Positions 55,519-64,000 of a stretch of DNA of 64,000 nt are shown one piece after another. The notes under the pieces were generated by a model, which saw only the letters and a program-made list of their open reading frames with translations, was not told the DNA's origin and ran no database searches. The position numbers were made by a program, and so were the translations under genes. This DNA comes from Agarophyton chilense (Eukaryota > Rhodophyta > Florideophyceae > Gracilariales > Gracilariaceae). The stretch spans positions 1 to 64,000 of the forward strand of contig JARGXX010000106.1 in assembly GCA_030374765.1 (NCBI GenBank), given 5' to 3'. How positions within the stretch are numbered: the first letter of the stretch is position 1; each line of letters opens with the position of its first letter.

Positions 55519-57000
55519 TTACGTTGGGAGTAGGTGTTTGTGTGTGGTTGTCGCTTTGAAAGCGGTAGTGGTAGGCGTGGAAGGATCGATGGTCAGGTGG
55601 TAGGCGTGGAAGTCACTTGGCCTTATCTCTTGATAGTTGTGGTTGCGAAGGTTGCGTACCATGATATGCGTGAGGGAGGTGGCATACATATACCTTGCTG
55701 GGTCGGCTCGTGCTTCCAGCTTTTTCTTTGGGGCGTAGACGGGTATCGTCCCTAGTTCCCCAGATGTGAAGATGCGGTTTATTTGTGGTGTAGTGCCGTG
55801 CCACAGTTCGTAAGGGGAGGTGTTGGTGGAGTCATGATGAAGAAGGTTGTATTTGAAAATTGTATCGCGAGCTGCATCTTCCCAGTACGAGTCGTCCAGA
55901 TTTGGCGTGTTCATTAAGGCGCGAACGGAGTTCATGATGGTGCGGTTCAGCCTTTCGGCGATTTTGTTTTCTTGGGGTTGATGAGGTGTGCGGAGGTGAA
56001 GTTGGACTTTTTGTTTGCGGTAGATGTTATCCATATGCTGTGATGTGTATTCTTTCGCGTTATCACTTCGAAACTTGGTAATATTGTGTCCTTTCTGGAG
56101 GCGGATATGGTGAAGGGTGTCGTCGATGTAGGAGGGTATTTGTTTTCGTTCTTTGATGAAGTGGGCGATGGCAAGTTTGGTTGAGGCGCATATGATTGTG
56201 AGCATGTGATTGTTGCCATGGTTTGATGTGGGCTTGATTGGTCCGCATGTATCGGAGCTGACGTACGCTCCTGAGGGGTATTTGTGATGCTTGCGTTTGT
56301 GTGGTGCGGTGTGCCCCTTGGCGTGGTCACATGCGCTGCAAGTGAGTTGGGTGTTGGTTGGTAGGTGAGTGGGCATGTTGGGGATAAGTCGTTTCTTTGA
56401 TGTTAGAGCTAGTTTGATCGGGTGGGCGTAGTTCATTTTGAGGTGCCATTTGTGTGTGGGGTGGTGGATATTGACTCGCGGAGGTGGGGGTGCCGAATTG
56501 CAGAGTGTGCTGAGTACTTTTGTTGTGTTCGGTGTTTGGCGTGGTGTGGATATGGGGAGAGTCGGGCTGGGTTTTGGTGTGTTGTGTGTGGGGGTTGTGC
56601 GTTTGCTTTCGCATGGTTTGGCTTTCACCTTGTTTTTGCGCTTGCCGGAATTGCGGGGTTTACTTGGAATGGTTCGTGCAATTCGGGCTGTGGTATGATC
56701 TTGGAATGTTCCCTTAAGTCGGTATTGGTGGTCGCGCCATGGGGCCGTGGCTAGGACTATTGGGGGCCGTTTTGTTGTGTCTATGACACAGCCTTGGAAC
56801 TGTGTGAATGTCAGAAGTCCGTACCGGCTGGCGAGATCGTGAACGGATAAAAGGTTCTGTTTGAGGTGGCGGTTGGTGACAGCGTGTGTCTTGATGTGAT
56901 TATTCCAGTTGGTGCGGATCTTGATGCGTCCACTGTGGGTCCATAGTGTCGGCTGATGGGTTGCAGAGTTGGTTAGTAGGGGTTTGGTGAGTGGGGTCAT
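55519..57000 (-). CDS. Copia-D integrase with pre-integrase domain
   Basis: A 493-codon frame. Starts in the region before the zinc domain (HLKQNLLSVHDLASRYGL). Zinc-binding C-x2-C is in LTCSACDHAKGHTAP. Core: YVSSDTCGPIKPTSNHGNNH (first Asp), FRSDNAKEYTSQHMDNIY (second Asp), PQENKIAERLNRTIMNSVRA (Glu). All three catalytic residues are intact, followed by SPYELWHGTTP. The RT frame follows after a frame change at 55349-55519, so the two are not one ORF as it stands. Gag and the retropepsin are absent upstream. Confidence 0.85.
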   Translation of the reverse strand: MTPLTKPLLTNSATHQPTLWTHSGRIKIRTNWNNHIKTHAVTNRHLKQNLLSVHDLASRYGLLTFTQFQGCVIDTTKRPPIVLATAPWRDHQYRLKGTFQDHTTARIARTIPSKPRNSGKRKNKVKAKPCESKRTTPTHNTPKPSPTLPISTPRQTPNTTKVLSTLCNSAPPPPRVNIHHPTHKWHLKMNYAHPIKLALTSKKRLIPNMPTHLPTNTQLTCSACDHAKGHTAPHKRKHHKYPSGAYVSSDTCGPIKPTSNHGNNHMLTIICASTKLAIAHFIKERKQIPSYIDDTLHHIRLQKGHNITKFRSDNAKEYTSQHMDNIYRKQKVQLHLRTPHQPQENKIAERLNRTIMNSVRALMNTPNLDDSYWEDAARDTIFKYNLLHHDSTNTSPYELWHGTTPQINRIFTSGELGTIPVYAPKKKLEARADPARYMYATSLTHIMVRNLRNHNYQEIRPSDFHAYHLTIDPSTPTTTAFKATTTHKHLLPT

Positions 57001-57251
57001 GTCTTGTGTCGGGAGCGTGATATGCGTGGGGTGCGCATCGGGTATTTGTTTGTGCGATCGGTGTCCATAGTGATTACGGTGTTATGGTGCTGCATGTTGT
57101 CTCTGGGTATGTGTTTATCGTTGGCTGTGGCAAGAGCGTTGTTGTAGAGATCTTGGATGTGGGGGTTTTGACGGAGTTCGCGACCGAGTCGGCGTGCCAG
57201 GCGGGGGTTAATGGGATCCGTCTTGGGTTGATGTGTTTGTAGTTTTTAGCG

Positions 57252-57265
57252 TGAGGCCCTTAACC
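57252..57265 (-). other. Primer-binding site of Copia-D
   Basis: GGTTAAGGGCCTCA abuts the 5' LTR on the minus strand. It is the iMet half-tRNA complement GGTTATGGGCCCA with two changes, at the same place as in Copia-C. Confidence 0.65.
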
Positions 57266-57357
57266 TGTGAGTGGAAGGCACTGCCTCTTCACTTTATTTT
57301 GTCGTCGTCGTTGTCTAGCGATTAAGTACTGGCGTCCTACTGTAATGCTGTTTGACA
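57266..57357 (-). repeat. 5' LTR of Copia-D
   Basis: 92 bp, paired with 53755-53846. Outer edge fixed by the GCGCC duplication. Confidence 0.95.
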
Positions 57358-57362
57358 GCGCC

Positions 57363-58021
57363 CAAACCTTCATTTTGGCGTGTGTCCAGAAATCGTTGTA
57401 TACGGATTGGCATTGGATCTTTTTAAGCACGGGAATCCAGATCTGGGGGTAGGAATGCTGCTGCTGTTTGATGGGTATCTCAGGCTAGGGGATTTATTGC
57501 AGCTAAAAGTATTAGACGTCGCCATGCTGCTGCTACCCAAAATGCGGCCGTATTATGGGATGCTCAACATTGCGAAAGGAAAACATTGCCCTAATGAATC
57601 CGTCACGATAAGGTTATTTTTGGCGGTTTTATTAAACAAGGGAGTTAAAAGAAGGAAGTTGGCAGAAGCAGAAGCTCTTTTCCCGTATCAACCAGCCCGG
57701 TTTCGGGCCGGTCTCCGACGGGCCGTCGAACGTCTAGGCATTCCGTTCGCGATTACTCCACACATACTTAGGTACGGCGGGGCGACCACCGATAACTTTT
57801 TTGCTCGCCTCGCCGACCAGGATATTAAATGCCGAGGACGTTGGCAAAGCGATAAGAATTTTAAGGGATCTATTCAACCACGCAAATTATTCCAAGCGCT
57901 CAACGAATTATCCCCGGCCCAACGTCAGTCATTGGAGGCTGTTTACACAAGAGCATACACAACTTTCAACGTGCTGCCGCCAGATTGGGCTGGAGGTTTG
58001 GATTTTCATGTGGAAACTTAA
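57363..58021 (+). pseudogene. Tyrosine recombinase, C-terminal catalytic part
   Basis: Continues the recombinase frame after the Copia-D TSD without a stop to 58021. Box I: GYLRLGDLLQLKVLDV (Arg). Box II: AITPHILRYGGATTD (H-x-x-R). Then KCRGRWQSDKNFKG (Trp at the H/W site). The nucleophile site, normally R-Y-I-Q-P, reads GSIQPRKLF, so the catalytic Tyr appears to be Ser. It belongs to the DIRS/Ngaro recombinase type. Inactive by the insertion and probably by the missing Tyr. Confidence 0.75.
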
Positions 58022-58051
58022 GCCGAAAATCGTTTTCGTTTAAGTCAGTTC

Positions 58052-58086
58052 GTCAGAATTCTGCACCGAACTCGCAGAATTCTGAC
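58052..58086. repeat. Perfect 13-bp inverted repeat downstream of the recombinase
   Basis: GTCAGAATTCTGC, 9-nt spacer, GCAGAATTCTGAC. Each arm contains the palindrome CAGAATTCTG. Lies 31 bp after the recombinase stop. A related tttcagaattcttga occurs near 49881, close to the presumed left end of the element. Confidence 0.75.
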
Positions 58087-58190
58087 ACTCGGAATCAGTT
58101 TTCTGAAAAAATCATTATAACAGAAAACTGTCTCCTGGAATATCATCTTATAGCTTGGAACCTATATCAGAAGAAAGATTTGTTTGGATA

Positions 58191-61100
58191 GTGGTAGTGG
58201 ACTTGGTTGTAGGAATTTAATGGGTTTTGGTCTAGGATTGGTTTTTGGGAAGTGCCGGTGAGGTGGCTGGGACTTGGTTATTTTTTGGGTAAGTCGCTCG
58301 GACGCCTTCGCGTGGTAGTTTAAAGCACTATAGCTTCGTATTGAAATGTTGTTGTCAAAAAATTGATTTTTACCTTGTCAATAGTAGTTAATTAAAAAAT
58401 TCGAAGCGTAATAGTACGAGCGTAGCGAGCTGTCATGTAGTCAATGAGAGGAAATGATCTTTTCAATCGATTTGCTTGCTTAAATGATCGTCTCGGTGGG
58501 CTCTGTTTATATAATAGGTGGTCTATTTGTTTCTTTTCTTGTTCAATTTGAGGGACCTGAGTGCTGATCTCGTAAGCTCCAGCGGTTTCCCATTTGCACC
58601 GCTTTTGCCCATACCTTGACTACATGTTTGGGGATGTTGCGAGCGTAGACGCCTTCAATTTGATATCACTGCTCAGACGTTTTTACTTTTTGATAAATGA
58701 TGGTACAGAGATGTACTTCCCGCAGTTAGTATCATGAAACACGCCTATCCACAAGGGCCAGAACATTATAGCTATTTTTTCCAAAATATTTCGAAACTCT
58801 ACGTCTCAAAACGATATTTAACACAAACTCTCGACGTAATGTGTTAATTCCCGAAGTGACGGTTCGGTTCTCTAAGCGCTGTTTCTCTTTTACCTTTGCC
58901 AGGGGTTTTATTTGACATCGATTTTTGTCAATGCGTTTCGACTTACTGAACTAATAGTGCAAGTACCTTCTCTCCTCATCTCTTCTCTTGCTCCCCATCC
59001 CGTACTCTCTATCTTTTGGCACATGATCCGACCGAGACATAACTTATTACATTCCTCCTTTGACACGCATTTTTACACCTTTTCTGACCTCTTTATATCG
59101 ACGAAGAAAAACCATTTACAGATTGTCAAGCTGCAGCAGCTCTTATTCAAGTCCCCGCTCTCACATAATCACAGTTCGATTGTGCCTGTCGTTTTGCGTA
59201 TAACTTCGAACACTAACCCCAACCTCCCATTTCACGGTTGCAGATGAGTTCTGGAGTTATGCACATTGGCGTTACTTCTGATAGCGATTTTGATCATGTA
59301 TCATTTTCTACTACCAATCTCATGACCAGAGGATGAAGAAAAGGGAGGCTCCGTATCATTTTGGAGGCAAGAGCTGCCGGTGAATGCACAGCACAAAAAA
59401 AGCAGCTTAGAATGAAGGTAATCCATAACAGCTCACATGAGCTACTACACGCAACTCAGGATACTCAACTTTAAGCCTGCGCGCTGTTTCCATCTAATTC
59501 TGTTCGTATTCCCACTGCCGAGAAATTGAATTGGTCTTGTTACGCGACATGTCTGGCAGACAAAAATCCTCACCTTGACGTCAGTGAGTTTAAGGGGATC
59601 TTATGAGAATGTGTTTCCCAACACACTTCTTGCTGTTCTTTGATGAAGAAACGCATGGTTGCATGGCTTTATCGTAGCAACATCGCTTGCAGTCATAAGT
59701 GGCAAAAGCCTTTGGCATTCATTTTGAATAGGCTTGGTTTTTTATTGCAAACCTTCTTATGATTAGCCATAATTTTTTCAAAAGGCGTAGTCCTTCTTTC
59801 AGTCTTTTTGCAGATTGACTGTTACTTTTCTTTCTCGTTGCACATGGCAAATCTCCGACGAGGACATCGGTACTTCTCCTTAATCTTTCTCGTGAAAAGT
59901 GTCTGAGAACTGTTGGTGATTTTACATTTCGCTTTCTTTTTGAAACTAGTGCAGATTCTTACATATAGCGATCTCTTAGTCTCACAACATTTTCAAGGTT
60001 CAAACATCGATGTTTTTTCTGTCAAAAACGATAACAATGCTTCAAACGTTTCTTCTTCTTCTCTTTTTCATTCTTTATACCATTCTTTGGATAAGCGTTT
60101 CTGTTTTCATTGTCCTTGTCATCATAATCGGACATTTATTTGGTTTTCTATACTCTTCTTCTTCCCATGTCCACGATTATTTTGCACTTTTTGTTTGAAT
60201 TTTAACGTCATCGGGGATTGTTGATGACCTCTGAAACTTGGGCACAGCATCTATGCAAAAGAGAAGCGTTTTTTGAGAAGGATATATGTCGATAAGGACT
60301 TATGAAACTGGGGAAGTGTAGTTTGGGTCGGGTACAGGCCCATCTTGCGATACTCGAAAACTTTAGATAGATAATATAGCTAGATTACAAACGTTGGTCA
60401 AAAAGAGGAGGGTTTCAATATGAGAAATCATTGCATTTAAGTTGAACCCCAACGACGGGTCAGGGTAGGTGAAGATGGGAGGAGCAGTGGAGGTCGAACG
60501 CAGTTCTTTGATGCATGCTGACAACGTGTGCTTCTATATTGAGAAGCAACGGAAAGGATGGAGATGCATGGAGCAGCACGTTGAGATTGGCGTAAACGTG
60601 GATGAAATGTGAAATTGAGTCAAGGTGTCCGGTCGCGGCCGCTTGTCTAGATACTCCCATGATTAGTAACGGAGATCTATAATGCGAAATATATATATAT
60701 ATTTGGCCGGCTGTTGAAGAAAGGCGCCATCCTTGGACAGAAGCTCGTGTCTGTGGTCTAGAAGAATATGAAAGTTTTGACTTCCGTTGGTACGAGAGCA
60801 GTGAGTGAAGATGCCAGTGAACGTGTTCTGAGATGATTAATCTCGTTCACTTGTCTCTCTACTTCTAAAATTGACGTTTCTGCGCTACTGCAATGGAAAG
60901 AGATGTTCAAAAATGAATATACTTCTTTTCATCGGTGGTTAGGAAGCAAACAGAAGCGCTGGATATCTTCCAACCACTTTGGAGCCAATGCAGAGAATTT
61001 GATCTTCGATGATTACCAGGTTTTGTTTCGACTCAACAATGCGATGTGAAAGTGAGCGGTAATAACAAGAGATGTAGGAAGGTTGGTTTTGGCAATATTG

Positions 61101-62258
61101 TAACGATATAATGGGATATCCTGAAATCGTGGTCAGTTCCATGGAGGAGTAGAAGAAGAGCATCATGTTTATTGCATCAAACTCTCATATCAGGACGAAA
61201 GGATACAAACTATAGGTTAAACGCGAAACTCGGCCATTTAAGCACGGCGTATTGCAGCGGAGCGGGCCGCTCGGAATTTGGCAACGGAGAAACCACCATT
61301 CGTCCAGAGGTGCCGCATTTTCAATGTAACTATCTTCATTAGACTCCACCGTGAAGCGAAGTGTCTGTCTAAAAATATATTGTGATCTCTTAATCTGGAA
61401 AATCTCTCCGCAAGGCTAGACAGCCAACCCTTTACATATCACAAATAACGCGTGTACGATATGCCTCAGGCTGCACTGCGCCACTCATACACATTCTTCT
61501 CGGCGTGTCAGCTACTTCTTAAACAGCGCTGCGTTGTCCAATCCCTCCGCCTCTCGTGTTTGCGGCGGCAAGCCAGAATCAAAGATCTCCGTCCGCTCTC
61601 CGCTCTCCCTCTCCCGTGCCGGTCGAGTGAAAATGTTCGTGCATTCTGACACGATTCACAACCCTTATTATGCTCATCATTTTATGGACCGTTTCGCCGC
61701 CTGCTCAAGCTACCAGATATTAGCGGCATCCTAATCTTGCATTTGATTCCTTTCGGTCGGTAGCATTATTGCTGCTGGTGTTAAACTCCATTCCTATTGA
61801 TTTCTTTACTGTTTTTTGCACGAAGCTTGCCTTTTCAGGTGTCTAAGGACTATCGATGGAATTTTCATATATAGAGACACATGTTCTTCAATCTTTATAT
61901 CTTTATTTTCATCTGTATTCTAGCCGTCACGTTCGAAAATACACTCAATATTTCTTAGAAGTGAAGAAAAATACTAAGCCTTTCTACGTACGATATTCAC
62001 AACCACCACATGTAACTATTTTTAACCCGTCTCACCTAAACTCATATTTAAAGGCAAACCTCGTGTATGCAACCCAAACAAGATGAATCTTTCAACAAAG
62101 AAAAATGGCTCTATTTTTCAGGTTTTGGCAGTGTGCGTTGCGAGGTGTGTAATTTTTGTAGCGTTGTTTTCGTCGGAGTGATCTACTTTCAGCGTGCCTG
62201 TCCCGCGTGCAATGAATAGAAACCCAAAAGCTTCTGGAAAAGTATCAGGACGTTAAGC
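58191..62258. other. Gene-poor AT-rich stretch
   Basis: ORFs are Ser/Phe/Leu-rich frames over T-rich DNA (58912-59247, 59913-60224) with no motif. An (AT)n run lies at ~60688-60701. I see no gene or paired repeat. Confidence 0.4.
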
Positions 62259-64000
62259 ATGTCTCTTTCAGAGACAGTACTACAGTACATAAACCGATAT
62301 GCAATTGTGCAGCCGAAGCTAAGTATCATTTGTCATGTACTTGGAGACGAAGAGAAACCACGTGCAGTGCTGAGAGGGCTGGTTCAAGAATTTGAGGTTA
62401 CGGCTGAAGTAATCTCTGCGACTGGAAAGAACATCAAAGAGGCTATACTATTGTTGATAGCAAAGTAGGCCCACCTGGAGAGCGACTGGCCCAAATTGCA
62501 CCAGGAAAGCAGCCGGGCTTTTCAGTCCGCCTGATGCGAGAGAAAACAAAGAAGACTTGTTATTTCTGTAACAAGAAGGGTCATTTGAGAAAGGTCTTTT
62601 GGAAGAACACAAGGAGCACGTTCTACAAGGAACAGAGTGATTCAAGAAAGGCAAGTGCAAACTGATCTGTACATGAAAAAGTGGGTCACATGGCCTCTGT
62701 CTCCTTCATTTTATCCCATCTGCTCGGAAATCAAAGACAGTACACCTTAATCGAAACCTTTTGACATCAGCAGCTATGGTCCGAAGAGGTAACCACGGCT
62801 AACTATTTGCGCAATCGAACATTCACGAAGCGGCCAAATCAGGCCGAGATGGCGCGATATGAGACTTTTACAAATAAGAAGCCGCACATCTCACATGTAA
62901 GAGTGTTCGGATCCGTTCCTCATGTTCATGTGTCCAGGGCAAGACGGGTTGGCGATAGAAAATTTTCATCCCGCGCACAGAAAGCAATTCTGGTAGGCTT
63001 TGATAGGGGCAGTTGCTCCAGAGTGTACTGTCCTGCCACAGGCAAGATTATCGTAAGCAAGGATGTTGCACTCGACGGGGATGCAATTGGATGGAAGACG
63101 AGCCTTATAGTCGTAGTGGACTTTCCTCTGTAGTCGAAGGCATCCATTAAGGAGAACGTTGGTGGAAATCACGTGAAGCACGAGGAAATGATTCAAGAAC
63201 TGACAAACTAGAGTGCCGAGGCGGACCAAAACCTCGAGAACACTTCCGAAGATGAAGAATTTGAGGACGCGAACGAGGAGCTCACATCTGACCAAGAATT
63301 GGTGACCCCCTATCCTTCTGAGCCTTGACGATCCGTTTGCAATAAGAAGACTACATCGAGGTTTTCTCCAGATTCAGTATTTGCGCTTATGGCCCAGAAT
63401 ATAGTGGATGTAGCTGACAAATCTACGCCAGCTTCATATGAAGAGGCAGTGATAAGAAGTGATGCAGCGCAGTGGCAAAAAGCCCTGAAGGAAGAAATGG
63501 ATAACAAGAGCTGCAGAGTCTTGACTTTGGTAAATCGACCGGCAAGAAGTACAGTGAAAGACAATAGTTGGATATACTTCAAGAAGACTGATTCAATTGG
63601 CATTCTGACTGGGTACAGGGCCAGGCTTGGAGCTCGTGTTTTTGGCCAAAAGGAAGGAACTGACTATTCGAAACTATTTGCCCGAGTTGCGAAGTAGAGT
63701 AAGTCCCGATGGATGCTCTTGGAAGTTGGAGCCCGTGCGCTGGAGATGGTTCAGTTCGATGTACGAACTGCGTTTCTCTATGGAGATCTGAAGGAAGAAA
63801 TCTACATGATACAACGTTAAGGCTTCGTGCAGGAAGGTGGAACGCCATGACTGATGGGTCAGCGTACTGGTCTCAACCTGAGGTAGCGTTGTAGGGCGGT
63901 TCCTAAGGTTCGTATTCATGACGGCGGTACTCCGAGAGTACTTGGTGCAATGGGCTGGCATTTGCTGCGTAGTCCTACAGGTTGGAGCTAAGGAAACGAT
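62259..64000 (+). pseudogene. Copia-E gag-pol fragment, internally deleted, continues past the window
   Basis: Collinear Copia pieces in shifting frames. Gag end: VLRGLVQEFEVTAEVISATG. Zinc knuckle: CYFCNKKGHLRKVFWKN (CX2CX4HX4-C with the last Cys as Phe). Post-core integrase: PHISHVRVFGSVPHVHVSRA and AILVGFDRGSCSRVY. RT start: AQWQKALKEEMDNKS, TGYRARLGARVFGQKEGTDY and QFDVRTAFLYGDLKEEIYMI (first catalytic Asp). The integrase zinc finger and catalytic core between ~62700 and ~62790 are missing. Stops at 63133, 63211, 63325, 63697 and 63820. No LTR seen within the window. Confidence 0.85.

Larger units (their letters stand above)
53755..57357 (-). mobile_element. Copia-D LTR retrotransposon, young, gag-deleted
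   Basis: 92-bp LTRs (53755-53846 and 57266-57357) differ at 3 positions. A perfect 5-bp TSD GCGCC (53750-53754, 57358-57362) flanks the element. Minus-strand pol is in two long ORFs. Only ~265 bp separate the 5' LTR from the integrase ORF, so Gag and the protease start are missing. The copy is 3603 bp, probably mobilised in trans or truncated afterwards. Same family as Copia-C. Confidence 0.95.
49740..58190 (+). mobile_element. Tyrosine-recombinase (DIRS/Ngaro/VIPER-like) retroelement with nested Copia-D
   Basis: Plus-strand order: Gag-like ORFs, RT, RNase H, tyrosine recombinase. There is no DDE integrase or LTR pair of its own, which is diagnostic of YR retrotransposons. No methyltransferase domain was seen, which favours Ngaro/VIPER/PAT-like over DIRS1-like. 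Boundaries are uncertain: hairpins at 49804-49852, a shared gtttaaagcac at 50350 and 58319, and an inverted repeat at 58052-58086 may be parts of split or inverted terminal repeats. Copia-D (53755-57357) splits the recombinase gene. Confidence 0.75.

Noticed and set aside
55947..56754. Long ORFs on alternate frames and the opposite strand of the Copia-D integrase
   Set aside because: Shadows of the A/C-rich integrase coding sequence.
1..64000. CRISPR array, prokaryotic operons, rRNA genes
   Set aside because: No regularly spaced repeats with unique spacers, no ribosomal RNA core sequences and no bacterial gene organisation; the window is eukaryotic.

Overview
This is a eukaryotic nuclear window built almost entirely of transposable elements. 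No intact single-copy host gene could be recognised. A TE-dense, intron-poor eukaryote fits, possibly a florideophyte red alga; that taxonomic guess is inference from general character only. I could not run a similarity search, so family names rest on protein motifs, paired terminal repeats and target-site duplications (TSDs) read by eye.

Layout. 1-194: start of a Copia gag on the minus strand. 1768-8725: Copia-A (minus, ~206-bp LTRs), which carries a 1.7-kb plus-strand (antisense) module between pol and the 3' LTR. The first ORF of that module starts with a close copy of the histone H3 N-terminal tail. 9086-14766: Copia-B (minus, 344/345-bp LTRs). 15229-19635: decayed Copia-C (minus, 132-bp LTRs). 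19954-26025: a head-to-tail array of three Helitron-like units with 3' hairpins, the middle one hit by two independent ~0.8-0.9-kb LTR-like insertions. 26045-27082: a dead Tc1/mariner copy (minus). 27-42.9 kb: AT-rich, gene-poor DNA holding a frameshifted succinate-semialdehyde dehydrogenase pseudogene (34.9-36.0 kb) and several coding-like relics.

42940-~48135: a Ty3/Gypsy element (plus) whose integrase ends in a chromodomain. ~50-58.1 kb: a tyrosine-recombinase (DIRS/Ngaro/VIPER-like) retroelement (plus). Its recombinase gene is cut by Copia-D (53755-57357, minus), which has 92-bp LTRs and a perfect GCGCC TSD. 62259-64000: a decayed Copia fragment (plus) running off the window.

Most elements carry stops, frameshifts or lost catalytic residues. 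Copia-D is the youngest by its evidence: LTRs differ at 3 of 92 positions, the TSD is perfect, and the integrase D,D,E is intact, although gag and the protease start are missing. Copia-A, -C and -D place a match to the complement of the initiator tRNA-Met anticodon arm just inside the 5' LTR, the half-tRNA priming known from Drosophila copia. The most unusual content is the H3-tail ORF in Copia-A, the exactly abutting Helitron array, and the two-layer nest at 50-58 kb.
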